Shown piece after piece: positions 21,701 to 33,521 of a stretch of 64,000 bases of DNA; position 1 is the first letter of the stretch; each line of letters opens with the position of its first letter. Under the pieces are notes generated by a model, which saw only the letters and a program-made list of their open reading frames with translations, was not told where the DNA came from and searched no databases. Location of the stretch: assembly GCA_024529925.1 (NCBI GenBank), contig JAFEUB010001576.1, positions 42,501-106,500 on the forward strand, read 5' to 3'. This DNA comes from Ophthalmolycus amberensis. Taxonomy: Eukaryota; Chordata; Actinopteri; Perciformes; Zoarcidae. The translations under genes and the position numbers were made by a program.

Positions 21701-24068
21701 ATATATATACATATACACACACACACACACACGCTGTAGATCACAGTGGCTCCTGACTCACCGTTTCACCAGGATGCGGATCGGGTCGGTCATGAACTTG
21801 TTGGTCATCTCCAGGATCTCGTGAGGCAGCGTAGCGCTGATCAGAACCACCTGAGTGGCCGGAGGAAGGTAGCGGTACACGTCGTAGATCTGCTCCTTAA
21901 AGCCTGAACACAGGGCCAACGGTTAACCCACGACATCACCATCATGACATCACAGCTTCACGCACATGCTCACCTTTGTTCAGCATCTCATCAGCTTCAT
22001 CCAGAACCAGCATCTTGATGGCTCTGGTCCTCAGACTCCTGCGACGAATCATATCTGTCGAAAACAAACAAACCTCAGCTTCCTATTGGGCGACTCCGTC
22101 AGAGGCCGACCAATCAGAGACCGGGGATCTAGCTACAGACTGAGGCCGGACAGGTAGTGCTGGGCGGTATACTGGTTCACCGGTTTTAATTTCCCGTACG
22201 ATATGAATTTTTCATACACCATCATACCGGTGCACAGAAACAACTTGTCGCTCTTCAACAGGCAGCAGAATATGTTGTTCGCCGCTGACAACGCTACGAT
22301 CGGAGCTAGTTGTCAACTAACAACTAACGCTCTTTAACAGCAAACACCACGACACAACAGTTTGTAACACAAACAATTTGTAACACTAATAATTGTACAT
22401 TTATAAAATTTCACCGCCGAACTGCATGCTGGGAGGCTCTGTCGCTCCAGTAACGTTACATTAAAGAACAGAACAGAGCGATGCAGGATGAACAAAGACT
22501 GAACAACAGAAGGTATTTAGGTCAGACACATGTGTGGTATTTGTTATAAATGTACGTTGGTACATGGAGGATGATAAGAAGCTGTACATGGAGGGACTTA
22601 GGACCCAGGGGAATGTAGGTGAAGGAAACAGGAAGAGACGGAACGGAAGACACGCCACACAAACAGCTGACCGCAGACAGACAAGAGGCCGGACAGGGAC
22701 AACAGACTTAAGAAACAGTGCATTTTTTCTGACAATGATTCATGTGAAGTTGTAAACATTCCAAGTTCATTGCAGTGGATTTGAAAGACAAAGCAGTTCA
22801 GTTAAACCGTCCTAGACCAGCAGGTCTCGGTACGAGACTCACCAAACACCCGTCCAGGTGTCCCCGACACCACGTGCTGACCGTAGTCCAGCTTTCTGAT
22901 GTCCTCGCCCACGTTGGTCCCTCCGATGCAGGCGTGACACTGGACGTTCATGTAGTCTCCCAGAGCCAGCAGCACCTGAACACAACACCGTAGAGAGAGA
23001 GACAGAGACAATCAGAAACCAAGGACAGCCCAATGCTCACAGATGATTGGCTGGGTGTGACCGTGTGGGCGGGGCTACCTTCTGAATCTGCCCGGCCAGC
23101 TCTCTTGTTGGAGCGAGGATCAGAGCCTGGGTCTCCCTCACCTGCAGCGTCAAACATAAACATTAATATACATATAATATATATATAAAATCCTCAGGAT
23201 GGACCCAAAGACAAACTTGAACCTGAACCCTGACCTGGATGTCCAGACACTGCAGCACCGACACACAGAAGGTGGCTGTCTTTCCTGTTCCAGACTGAGA
23301 CCTGAACAGATCAGAGACCAACCGTTAGAGAACACCTAGACATTGGTAATCACTGAGGGGTCCCTACAGGTCCCCACAGGTCCCCACAGATCCCCACAGG
23401 TCCCTACAGATCCCCACAGGTCCCTACAGATCCCCACAGGTCCCTACAGATCCCCACAGGTCTTACTGGGCGATGACGTCCCGGCCCTTGATGATCTGTT
23501 TGATGGCTCTCTGCTGGATCGCTGACGGCTTCTCGAAACCTGAAACACACAAAAAATGAAACCTCTGGTCACAACATCTGGACTCAGAGACCAGCAGAGG
23601 GACCTGGTTCACACAAGTCCACAAAACATACTAACGCTAATAAACCAGGACTTCCGGTTTACTGCGGGACGTAAACTTAGCTTTGGTTAGCATTAGCTTT
23701 CATGCTAACAGTTTAATTATAAAATCCCTGAAAACAGTCTGAAGTAAACGCTACACAGCTGGAGCTTCGATAAACTAAGAGGAGAATATAAGTATAATTA
23801 ACTTATATTACGTTTAATTAAGACTCTTTAGAAACATCACGGAGATAAATAGTTAGCTTTAGCATCCTGAGCTAACCCTCTCCTCCAGGAGGCCCGAGTG
23901 GATCCCCGGCCTACCGTAAGCGTAGATGCCGCGGAGCAGGTCCTCCCGGAGGCCCATGGTGTCGAAGGTGGGGGTGACGTCCACCTCCTCGCTGGTCTCG
24001 AACTCCACCTTGGTCATGTCCTCGTCCCGCATGATTCTCTTCCTGGCCTGTAGTCCGGTAGCGGCCAT
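18784..24068 (-). CDS. eif4a3: Eukaryotic initiation factor 4A-III, exon-junction-complex DEAD-box helicase
   Basis: Twelve coding exons (in transcript order 23915-24068, 23467-23539, 23235-23301, 23079-23141, 22843-22975, 21974-22054, 21762-21903, 21519-21657, 21326-21441, 20172-20279, 18897-19024, 18784-18800) give 406 aa against about 411 in mammals. The order of DEAD-box motifs is intact: Walker [25 protein letters not shown] in [25 protein letters not shown], and [13 protein letters not shown], ending MPMNVADLI. This protein clamps RNA 20-24 nt upstream of spliced junctions as the core of the exon junction complex and acts in nonsense-mediated decay. Minor differences from the mammalian sequence as I recall it are a divergent N-terminus, TFCVSV for TFSISV and RELAGQ for RELAVQ. 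Introns contain a splice-donor-derived array, an L2 LINE fragment and a hAT-like repeat. Confidence 0.98.
19152..19728. mobile_element. Non-autonomous DNA transposon (about 0.58 kb) inside the eif4a3 minisatellite
   Basis: Ends are near-inverted: CTGTGTCAATTCA on the left and TGAATTGAGACAG on the right (12 of 13 complementary). A lone minisatellite unit lies on the left (about 19091-19150) and the array resumes on the right, so the element split the array. The interior has GGACGC/GCGTCC-rich self-complementary stretches near 19655-19720 and a short TA run. No clear target duplication was found, and about 10 bp of the unit seem lost at the junction. Confidence 0.65.
19735..20180 (-). repeat. 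About 52-bp minisatellite derived from a 5' splice junction (8-9 copies)
   Basis: On the eif4a3 strand each unit reads GAGCTCTACGTCCACAG then GTACATATCACTGAGCAG. The true end of exon 20172-20279 is GAGCTCTACATCCACAG then GTACGTATCACTGAGCAG. About 19 exonic bases, the donor and about 30 intronic bases are repeated in tandem straight downstream of the real exon. One more copy lies at about 19091-19150 beyond an inserted transposon. Confidence 0.95.
20390..21270 (+). mobile_element. Degenerate L2-clade LINE fragment (reverse transcriptase to 3' end)
   Basis: Conceptual translation with stops gives [14 protein letters not shown], then HHLYADDI (RT catalytic motif), then a deletion into [19 protein letters not shown] and [13 protein letters not shown], followed by an L2-like 3' end with AGCGCTTTATAAATACATTT. 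It is antisense to eif4a3, in the intron between exons 20172-20279 and 21326-21441. Confidence 0.85.
22155..22760 (+). mobile_element. hAT-like non-autonomous element, copy 1
   Basis: Starts TAGTGCTGGGCGGTATAC and is closely similar over several hundred bases to 38355-39391 (shared CATACACCATCATACCGGTG-type, CTCTTCAACAGGCAGCAGAA and GGACCCAGGGGAATGTAGGT blocks). It sits in an eif4a3 intron. This copy lacks two segments present in the other one. No open frame of its own. Confidence 0.8.
23355..23462 (+). repeat. 20-bp minisatellite, eif4a3 intron 2
   Basis: About five copies built on CACAGGTCCCTACAGATCCC. It begins within 10 bases of the donor of exon 23467-23539 and fills most of the small intron. 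Confidence 0.9.
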
Positions 24069-24273
24069 CTTTACTCTGAGATATCTGTATTATTTCGTTA
24101 AAACTCGTTCTCCGCTGAAGCTGCACTGCTAACTGATAATACACGGGGAAGAAAAGACCGCGGCACGTGTCGCGCTGATGACGTAGAAGTTTACGCGACC
24201 GGGTCTTTACTTCGTGTTTCATGGCAAACAGCTCGAGGGAGAACACCGCCACCTAGAGGTCAGGGGTGTCTCT

Positions 24274-24414
24274 TCTTCTTCTTCTTTAAATTTGATTGGC
24301 GGGTCGCAACCAACTTGTATAGGTGCATACCGCCACCTACTGTACCGGAGTGTGCAGTTTCAGGGTAACCTTTTCTTCACTGTTTCCACCTAAATCCTAC
24401 GGTCTAATCCCGTT
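24274..24414 (-). mobile_element. SINE-like short retroposon with 13-bp target duplication
   Basis: Flanked by perfect direct repeats CAGGGGTGTCTCT (24261-24273 and 24415-24427). On the minus strand it ends in a (GAA)n tail and contains GGTGGCGGTATGCACC-type and GGTTGCGACCCGCCAAT motifs. A relative sits at 38989-39169, and a related motif precedes the I-clade LINE at about 56945. It lies upstream of eif4a3. Confidence 0.75.
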
Positions 24415-24449
24415 CAGGGGTGTCTCTGCACCTGGAGGTTTTATTTAAA

Positions 24450-24825
24450 TGGTACAGAGTAATCTAGTATCCTTATATTCAGAGTAATCTAGTATTCTAT
24501 CATTTAGAGTAATCTAGTATCCTTATATTCAGAGTAATCTAGTATTCTATAATTTAGAGTAATCTAGTATTCTTATATTTAGAGTAATCTAGTATTATTT
24601 TATTCAGAGTAATCTAGTATCATTATATTCAGAGTAATCTAGTATTCTATCATTTAGAGTAATCTAGTATTCTTATATTTAGAGTAATCTAGTATTATTT
24701 TATTCAGAGTAATCTAGTATTCTTTTATTCAGAGTAATCTAGTATTCTTACACTCAGAGTAATCTAGTATTCTTATATTCAGAGTGATCTAGTATTCTTG
24801 TATTTAGAGTAATCTAGTATTCAGA
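24450..24825 (+). repeat. About 24-bp minisatellite between eif4a3 and srf
   Basis: About 15 copies of AGAGTAATCTAGTATTCTTA plus a short AT-rich link; it is intergenic. The following 24825-25280 is AT-rich then ordinary sequence with no gene seen. Confidence 0.95.
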
Positions 24826-25287
24826 ATACTACCATCATATTTTAGACCTGATTACCAGACTCAGTGTATAAAATACTTTATTTTATTTGTATTATTTATT
24901 TGTATTATTGTTGATATTGTATTATTTCTTCAACTGATGACATCACAGCTCTATGAATAAATAAACACGAGGTCAGACAGCTGAGGACTGAACTAGGGCT
25001 ACAAGATAAATCAGGTCCTGACAAGGTCCTGCAGGTCAGACGGGGTCCATGTTAAACCTGCTCACATTGAATCCTGAACCTGGTGCAGCAGGAAGCTGAA
25101 GTCAACATGATTTTGACTGAACTTCCTGTTTTAAAATGATGACGTCATACTGTGACAGAGAGAACAGGTAGATGATGTCATCGTGAACACACAGGTGAGT
25201 GTGTCCACGATGACATCATCACTAAATAACAGCTGAATATTTGAGAAGAGTTTGAATGTTTGTTCTTCTCAAAATACTCTCTGACAC

Positions 25288-25293
25288 TTTATT
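25288..25293 (-). promoter_or_regulatory. srf: Possible poly(A) signal of srf fragment
   Basis: TTTATT on the + strand, about 85 bp past the srf stop. Further TTTATT motifs near 24875-24900 are alternatives. Confidence 0.4.
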
Positions 25294-25376
25294 GCGGAAA
25301 TCTCAGATGTCTCCGTCACTTCCTGTGTGAAGCGTCCAATGAACAGGAAACAGGAAGAGAGACAGTCATGTGACAG

Positions 25377-25816
25377 TCAGTTGTCCTTTGATTGGTGGAC
25401 GTCCAGACTGACGAGCTGCAACTCCGTCAGGTTACTGGTGCTCTGCTGACTGATCACCATCTGGACAAAGTACACAAAACAAGTACATGACAAAGTACAC
25501 AAGACAAATACATGGCAAAGTACACGTATCTATCTAAAGTATCTGTATCAGTAGTATCTCTACTCTTATTTAAGCAGAAATCACATGAACAAAATGTTTC
25601 ACAGTGAGACCAACAAGTCAAAGAGCAGCATCAACACATGACAGGATGACATCATCACATCAGATCTGACACATCACATGACATCATACGGCGCATCAAC
25701 AAAGCAGCACGGTGGTCATACATAGTATTAAGACTCAGTGAGCTCGTACCGGGTGAAGCTGGACTGCAGAGACGGGGATCTGAGCAGTAGCCGGAGGAAG
25801 ACCTGAGGAAGAGAAC
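25377..25816 (-). CDS. srf: Serum response factor, last two exons only
   Basis: Exon 25750-25816 encodes FSSSGLPPATAQIPVSAVQLHP and exon 25377-25460 encodes MVISQQSTSNLTELQLVSL then DVHQSKDN and stop; splice sites and phase agree. This matches the C-terminal transactivation end of SRF (PVSAVQLHQ, then a Q/S stretch, then LTELQVVNLD). SRF is the MADS-box factor that binds CArG boxes with MRTF/TCF partners. No MADS-box or other srf exon was recognised upstream: a 1.2-kb minisatellite and then an opsin on the opposite strand follow. Either the rest lies far upstream with other genes nested in introns, or this is a fragment or an assembly join. Confidence 0.75.
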
Positions 25817-25834
25817 CTGAAAGACATGAATCAG

Positions 25835-27020
25835 GTTTATAGTTAGGGCTGGTTCAGGTTTATAGTTAGGGCTGGTTCAGGTTTCTAGTTAGGGCTGGTT
25901 CAGGTTTATAGTTAGGGCTGGTTCAGGTTTCTAGTTAGGGCTGGTTCAGGTTTATAGTTAGGGCTGGTTCAGGTTTATAGTTAGGGCTGGTTCAGGTTTA
26001 TAGTTAGGGCTGGTTCAGGTTTATAGTTAGGGCTGGTTCAGGTTTATAGTTAGGGCTGGTTCAGGTTTATAGTTAGGACTGGTTCAGGTTTATAGTTAGG
26101 GCTGGTTCAGGTTTATCGTTAGGGCTGGTTCAGGTTTATAGTTAGGGCTGGTTCAGGTTTATAGTTAGGGCTGGTTCAGGTTTATAGTTAGGGCTGGTTC
26201 AGGTTTATAGTTAGGGCTGGTTCAGGTTTATAGTTAGGGCTGGTTCAGGTTTATAGTTAGGGCTGGTTCAGGTTTATAGTTAGGACTGGTTCAGGTTTAT
26301 AGTTAGGGCTGGTTCAGGTTTATAGTTAGGGCTGGTTCGGGTTCATAGTTAGGGCTGGTTCAGGTTTATAGTTAGGGCTGGTTCAGGTTTATAGTTAGGG
26401 CCGGATCAGGTTTATAGTTAGGGCCGGTTCAGGTTTATAGTTAGGGCTGGTTCAGGTTTATAGTTAGGGCTGGGTCAGGTTTATAGTTAGGGCTGGTTCA
26501 GGTTTATAGTTAGGGCTGGTTCAGGTTTATAGTTAGGGCTGGTTCAGGTTTATAGTTAGGGCTGGTTCAGGTTCATAGTTAGGGCTGGCTCAGGTTTATA
26601 GTTAGGGCTGGTTCAGGTTTATAGTTAGGGCTGGTTCAGGTTTATAGTTAGGGCTGGTTCAGGTTTATAGTTAGGGCTGGTTCAGGTTTATAGTTAGGAC
26701 TGGTTCAGGTTTATAGTTAGGGCTGGTTCAGGTTCATAGTTAGGACTGGTTCAGGTTCATAGTTAGGGCTGGCTCAGGTTTATAGTTAGGGCTGGTTCAG
26801 GTTTATAGTTAGGGCTGGTTCAGGTTTATAGTTAGGACTGGTTCAGGTTCATAGTTAGGGCTGGCTCAGGTTTATAGTTAGGGCTGGTTCAGGTTTATAG
26901 TTCGGGCTGGCTCAGGTTTATAGTTAGGGCTGGCTCAGGTTTATAGTTAGGGCTGGCTCAGGTTTATAGTTAGGGCTGGCTCAGGTTTATAGTTAGGGCT
27001 GGTTCAGGTTCATAGTTAGA
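25835..27020 (+). repeat. 23-bp minisatellite (about 50 copies) next to the srf exon
   Basis: Unit GGTTCAGGTTTATAGTTAGG plus GCT, with sparse variants (GGACTGG, TTCATAG, GGCTCAGG). It starts 18 bp outside the srf acceptor. Confidence 0.98.
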
Positions 27021-27089
27021 TTAAAACCACCTTCACAATAAAGGCATATTACCTAACCTAACCCTAACGACATATACACATATATGTAT

Positions 27090-27091
27090 AC

Positions 27092-27129
<38 letters not shown>

Positions 27130-27182
27130 ACGTATATATATATATATTTATATATATATATGTATATATATATAAATATACA

Positions 27183-27216
<34 letters not shown>

Positions 27217-27225
27217 GTAGTATAG
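27090..27225. repeat. (TA)n microsatellite
   Basis: TATATA tract with GTATACGTATA interruptions. Tyr/Ile frames across it are artefacts. Confidence 0.95.
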
Positions 27226-27514
27226 TAGTAGTCGTAATAGTGTAACATAGAAATACTGCATTAGAGTATGTGTACTTGTACTTCATTGTGGTACTTGAAT
27301 CAGATCAACAACAGTCAGACAGTGTTGATGACATCACGGATTAATCAGCCAATCAGAGAGCTGTTGTATTTCCACCGCTCTGACCTCAGATCTGGTCCCT
27401 CCTCTGGTCTGGATCCGGTCCACCTGCTGCTGAGCTCTGGTCTATATTTACCTGAGATTATCAGAGAGACTTCCTGTTGTTCCTCACAGAGCTGCTCGGC
27501 CTCTCAGCAGCAAC

Positions 27515-27964
27515 ATGTCCTTCAGCTCTGCAGCCGGAGACTCCGCCCACTGGAGGAACAACAGCCTGCTGCAGGGGGGGGGGGGGGGGGGGCGGGACCC
27601 CCCGCTGTCTGACCAGGGAGAGACCATCATAGGGGTGGACCTGCTGCTGCTGGGTGGGTACACACATATATATACACACACACACAGATATACAGAGACA
27701 CACAGTAGGTGTGTGTGTGTGTGTGTGTCCTCACCGTGTGTCTCTGTGGTGTCTTCAGGTTGGTTGTCCTGGTTTGGAAACACCATCGTCCTCTTCGTTC
27801 TCTACCGACAGAGAAACGCTCTGCAGCCCACAGACTACCTGACCTTTAACCTTGCCGTCTCCGACGCCAGCATCTCCGTGTTCGGATACTCCAGAGGCAT
27901 CATCGAGATCTTCAATGTCTTCCAGGGCAGCGACTACCTCATCTCCTCAGTCTGGACCTGCCAG
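27515..27964 (+). CDS. OPN5-group non-visual opsin, first two exons
   Basis: Exon 27515-27653 starts MSFSSAAGDSAHWRNNSLLQ and ends DLLLLG; exon 27759-27964 continues GWLSWFGNTIVLFVLYRQRN, LQPTDYLTFNLAVSDASIS and ends YLISSVWTCQ at a good donor. The GN of TM1, NLAVSD of TM2 and the conserved cysteine at the start of TM3 are typical of opsins, closest by eye to neuropsin-related fish opsins (opn6/7/8/9 types). The exons for TM3-TM7, with the retinal-binding lysine and DRY-like motif, were not found before the next features. A run of about 19 G bases (27576-27594) lies inside the coding part of exon 1, where length errors are likely. Confidence 0.75.
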
Positions 27965-28880
27965 GTACCAGATAGGTACCTGAGGTCGATCCTCAGGTCA
28001 ATCTCCTGTCTCCTTTAACCTGCTTCCCTCTCATGCTGTCATCAGCGTCTACAGTCAACTGGCTCATATTAATATCAACCATCATCATCATCATCTGGAC
28101 CAAATCCTCCTCGTCTCACACTTTCAACTTGAACTCTGACTCCTACTGAGTTCAGTCACGCTGGCCCACTGACCAATCACAGCGCACGCTAATGCTGACG
28201 TACTTCAGAATCACAAACCATTTATTGCCGATGTATGTTGCACATACGAGGAGTTTGTCACGGCGGGTGGTGCACAACATCAAACGTGAAGCAATCAACA
28301 CAGTGCAAGAAATGGAAAAATATTAAAATCATCAAAGAATACGCCCAACATGTCAAACTAAAGATCTGATTGGTTGAACACTATGACAATCAACAATATC
28401 GTCCCCGTTCACTTAAAGTGCACATGGATGCACTTGAGAGTCTGCAGGCCTCTGTTCTACCTAGAGACACAGAGGTGAGATCTGATTGGATGAAAGCTCT
28501 ACTTAAAACAAGCTGCACTGGAAGCAGAGCAGCTGAGGAAGACAGGAGCTGTGCAATGAGAACATAAGATAATGGGAACATATGTTTATAAATGATAATA
28601 CATGTAGTGCATTTAAGAAACATTATGAAGTTATAGAACAGATATAACTTAGTGGTTGTGTGTAGGCCAGGAGGCCCTGATGACCCACCACTGGCTCATT
28701 TATTAACGTCTACGACACGAACATGGAGTCAAAGTGCTGATTGAACATTTATTGAACATTTATTGAACAAGTTTGTCTGGTTTGTGTTGAGGTTCGTTAC
28801 GTTTCTATCAGATACGTTTGATATATGATGAAGATCAGTGATGATGATGAAGCTTCATTCTGACTCTGTTTCTTCCTCCA
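27965..28880. other. No gene recognised downstream of the opsin exons
   Basis: About 0.9 kb with no continuation of the opsin and no clear splice-linked exon. Short frames (for example 28370-28567) have no recognised homology. Confidence 0.5.
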
Positions 28881-28883
28881 GGG

Positions 28884-29160
28884 TTGAACCTGCTGGAGTT
28901 CAGAGGCTGGAACCTGGTGGAGCTCAGAGGCTGGAACCTGCTGGAGTTCAGAGGCTGGAACCTGCTGGAGCTCAGAGGCTGGAACGTGCTGGAGTTCAGA
29001 GGCTGGAACCTGCTGGAGCTCAGAGGCTGGAACCTGCTGGAGTTCAGAGGCTGGAACCTGCTGGAGTTCAGAGGCTGGAACCTGCTGGAGCTCAGAGGCT
29101 GGAACCTGCTGGAGTTCAGAGGCTGGAACCTGCTGGAGTTCAGAGGCTGGAACCTGGTCT
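28884..29160 (+). repeat. 24-bp minisatellite upstream of the SPRY exon
   Basis: About 11 copies of AGGCTGGAACCTGCTGGAGT plus TCAG. All three forward frames and one reverse frame stay open because the unit is a multiple of three (for example NLLEFRGW repeats). It begins after an acceptor-like CTTCCTCCAG; I do not call it coding. Confidence 0.9.
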
Positions 29161-29264
29161 GAGGAAGTGTGAGTGTTCACTTTGATTCATGAAGTCTCCA
29201 ATAAACCGATCAGCTGTGTTTGATGATGAACTGATGCTGCTTCATGTCTCCTTCTCTGCTTCAG

Positions 29265-29812
29265 ATGCCTGTGAACTCACAATCGACACAAACACAGTGA
29301 ACAGATACATCAAACTGTCTGACAACAACAGGAAGGTGACATGGGTGAGAGAGGAGTATCAGTCATATCCTGATCATCCAGACAGGTTTGACTTCTGTTA
29401 TCAGCTGCTGTGTAGAACTGGTCTGACTGGTCGCTGTTACTGGGAGGTCGAGTGGAGAGGAAGTGTTTATATATCAGTGAGTTACAGAGGAATCAGAAGG
29501 AAAGGAGAGAGTGACCACTGTGTGTTTGGAAGGAACGATCAGTCCTGGTGTCTGGGGTGTGATGATGATGAAGGTTACTCTGTCTGTCACAATATGACAG
29601 TAACAAACATCACCACCTCCTCCTCCTCCTCCTCCTCCTCCTCTGGTAGAGTAGCAGTGTATGTGGACTGGCCTGCTGGCTCTCTGTCCTTCTACAGAGT
29701 CTCCTCTGACACACTGACCCACCTCCACACCTTCAACACCACATTCACTGAACCTCTTTGTCCTGGGTTTGGGTTCTGGTCTGGTTCCTCAGTGTCTCTG
29801 TGTTCTGTGTAG
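29265..29812 (+). CDS. PRY-SPRY (B30.2) domain exon, NLR- or TRIM-type
   Basis: A terminal exon beginning after TCTGCTTCAG, phase 1, encodes about 182 aa ending in a stop. It starts DACELTIDTNTVNRYIKLSD (PRY part) and continues with LTGRCYWEVEW, QSWCLGC, VAVYVDWPAGSLSFYRVSS and PGFGFWSGSSVSL (SPRY core). Such exons end the large fish NLR-C family and fish TRIM proteins, which act in innate immunity; SPRY is the ligand-binding module. No NACHT, LRR, RING or B-box exon was seen upstream, so it is a partial gene or a fragment. A (TCC)n run inserts about nine serines in a surface loop. Confidence 0.8.
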
Positions 29813-31660
29813 GAGGGAGAGTCTCCTCCTCTGTAAAAACTCTGCTGACAATCAGATTCAGATCAATAGAACAAAATATAATCAACAAATAAATCACTTT
29901 TCTATATTATTCTGGAGAAAACAATCAACCTTTATTGATCCCTCGGTGAAACTCAGACATGAATACTTTAGTACTTTTACTGTCATTGTGAATGCAGGAC
30001 TTTCAGGTTTCACTACTTTAACTCAAAGATCCGTTGAAGACTTTTGGATGAATGAACATAATATTAATAAGTATATTTTCATCATCACCTGAAGATAAGA
30101 ATCGTTGTGTTTCGTTCCCTTAGAATGAGCAGAAGTGATGATTGTGTAATTGATGAAAACACTAGAAATCTTTGTGTTTGATGAGCTTCAGGTTGGGCTC
30201 TGATGTTTCCGTCTTCATCACTTTGTTCACTCGAGAGGACAGAATCATTGCAAAGACGTCCTCATGAAGCTGAACTCAGCCTTTGTAGAATCCAGAGTGC
30301 GTTCTCCCTCCACTGGGACAAGAGGAGGAATATGTCTTCATCCAGCTTAAAGCTCAGTGATGGAGTTGAGCTTTACTTTACTCTCACATCTTATTCTCTC
30401 AGTAAAAACAAGTCGATTCTATTGTTGCAGATAAAATCAGGTTCCACACATTTATGCAAATAGATCATCACGAACATGTGACTTTAGACAAATGTACAAA
30501 TCCTTTGACTTTGTAGAAATGTGATTCCAGTTCATGTGAATGTGATGTGAAATATAAAGCAGTGACATGTTGAACCAGAATCAGGTGATTGTTTGATGAA
30601 TATGTGACTGATACACTGAGCTGCATCTTTTACTCTTATTGTTCTGACTGAAAGTTGAGCTTCAGAAACACAAACAGCTTCAACACTTGACTACGAGGTT
30701 AGAGAGTCAAATGTGAGGTTTGATTGAGGTCCAGGTCAGATGAACAGGATCCTTTTTAAACAGAGACCACCAATGAGGACTGAGAGGAACCACAACAACA
30801 GCAGTTCACATGAAACACGTCATGTGTCATATGTGTTACAATTCTGTCAACATGTGAATACATTAATCCATGTAAATATCTGACTCCATCTTTGTTCTGT
30901 TTCTTTGAGACTACTGTGTGACGTTGTTTCGTTAAGGCTTTTATTGTGGTGTTTCCTGTGTTTTATTTTGAAAGGAACCTGGTCTCAGGTGGTCAGCGTA
31001 ACGTGACAGAAACACACAAACGGTAGTAGAGCTTCCGGTATTTAATGTGGAGTAAAAAGTGTATAAATGTGTTAAAACTCCTCTTCAGCGCCAGTTGAAC
31101 AGGTAACAATGTGTTTATTGGTTCATATCTTTGTGAAGATTGAGAGTTAACTTCTACTAGACGTCAGTTAACCGGATGTGTTGTTATCAAAGTAAACGTC
31201 ACTTTGTAGTTCACGTCACACGTTAGCTTAACGGCTACAGGAAGTTCACCAGCTCACTAACATCAACCGCTCGGCTCTTGAGCTGTTTGATTACCGTAAA
31301 GATCAGAATACAGGCGCACTGACTGCGGTCTGTCCGCCTCTGTGTTGAGCTTCTCCGGCTCTGAGGAGGACCCGGTGCGGCTAACGGGCTCCCTCTAGCT
31401 AACGTGGTAGTACCGGTACTACCGCGGTACTACTACTACTAGGGTACTACCAGAGTACTACTACAGTACTCAGTGAGAGCAGCAGTACACCCGTAACTAC
31501 TGGAGCCTACCTCACCTGTGGAGGGCAGCAGAGCTGCGCATTATTTAACGTGAAGAAGAAACTCACTCGGACCGGAAGTGAGTGAGAGCAGCGGGAACAA
31601 CAGAAGAAGAAGTCTGGAGAGACGTGAACGCTTCACTGACCGGTAACGATAAACATGAAC
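29813..31660. other. Intergenic; possible SPRY 3' UTR then eola1 promoter region
   Basis: 29813-30900 is AT-rich with no coding signal. At 31020-31640 the base composition rises in CG content, with a self-complementary TAGTACCGGTACTA-type cluster near 31407-31450, consistent with the eola1 promoter and first exon (a donor could not be fixed). Confidence 0.4.
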
Positions 31661-31667
31661 GGAGCGT

Positions 31668-31920
31668 TTCTATCTCCGGAGAGCTGCTCCTTTAGTACCG
31701 GGTTCTACCAGACCCCATTCAGAGAGCTGCTCCCTTAGTACCGGGTTCTACCAGACCCCATTCAGATAGCTGCTCCCTTAGTACCGGGTTCTACCAGACC
31801 CCATTCAGAGAGCTGCTCCTTTAGTACCGGGTTCTACCAGACCCCATTCAGAGAGCTGCTCCTTTAGTACCGGGTTCTACCAGACCCCATTCAGAGAGCT
31901 GCTCCTTTAGTACTGGGTTC
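31668..31920 (+). repeat. 43-bp minisatellite upstream of eola1 coding exon
   Basis: About six copies of a unit containing AGAGAGCTGCTCCTTTAGTA and CCGGGTTCTACCAGACCCC, about 190 bp before the first coding exon, in the presumed first intron or 5' UTR. Confidence 0.95.
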
Positions 31921-32092
31921 TTATGTTATTAAGAACCAAACAATACAATACGTATTAAAGAGAATAAATACGTATTGAACGGATGATCACAGTGCATGTT
32001 TCTTACTGTAATAAAGGTCAAACATTTATATTAATGTTTATATTAATGAAAGAATAAAACGTATTAAACTCGTGATTTCTTGAACGGTCTAA

Positions 32093-32970
<878 letters not shown>

Positions 32971-32997
32971 CGACAACGAGACACGTGTATAAATCCT

Positions 32998-33003
32998 AAT
33001 AAA
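32998..33003 (+). promoter_or_regulatory. eola1: Poly(A) signal AATAAA of eola1
   Basis: Lies 28 bp after the stop codon, giving a very short 3' UTR, about 110 bp from the opposing alg13 signal. Confidence 0.7.
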
Positions 33004-33113
33004 CTGAGGATGCTAGCCTGTTAGCATGTGAAAAGGTCATGTGACCATGAGAAAGGTCATGTGACCCGACAGGAAGCATCATCATCATCGTCGTCTGCTG
33101 GTGAAACACAAAC

Positions 33114-33119
33114 TTTATT
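33114..33119 (-). promoter_or_regulatory. alg13: Poly(A) signal of alg13
   Basis: TTTATT on the + strand, about 400 bp past the alg13 stop at 33522-33524, facing eola1. Confidence 0.65.
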
Positions 33120-33521
33120 AAACCCAAAAAACAAAAACAAACAGACTCAACACAAATAGATCCCTCATCAATAAACAGGGACTGGCCACGCCCCCTCTCT
33201 TCTCTGATTGGCTGGCTGACAAAACGTGACGAACTTTAACAAACAGAACTCTTGACGTCATCGTAGGAAGTGATTCACTTAGCCACGAGCTAACCTTTAG
33301 CATGTGAAGCTAACATGCTAACACAGGAAAACTACACTGTTAAATTTAGATTTTTAAAACGTCTATTCAACATTAAAATGTTTACTTTGTTTTGGTCTTC
33401 TTTGCTCTTTATTATTATTTTATTGTTTGATAAACAAGGTTTTCCTGCTGACTTGTTAGCTGCTAGCCCTGCTCATTGAACACAAAGGGTTCGTTAGCCA
33501 CGAGCTAATGAGTGAGGTACG

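Noticed and set aside
28838..29185. Leucine-rich-repeat domain before the SPRY exon
   Set aside because: The 24-bp units encode NLLEFRGW-like octamers, not the 28-residue LRR pattern of NLRs, and other frames are equally open.
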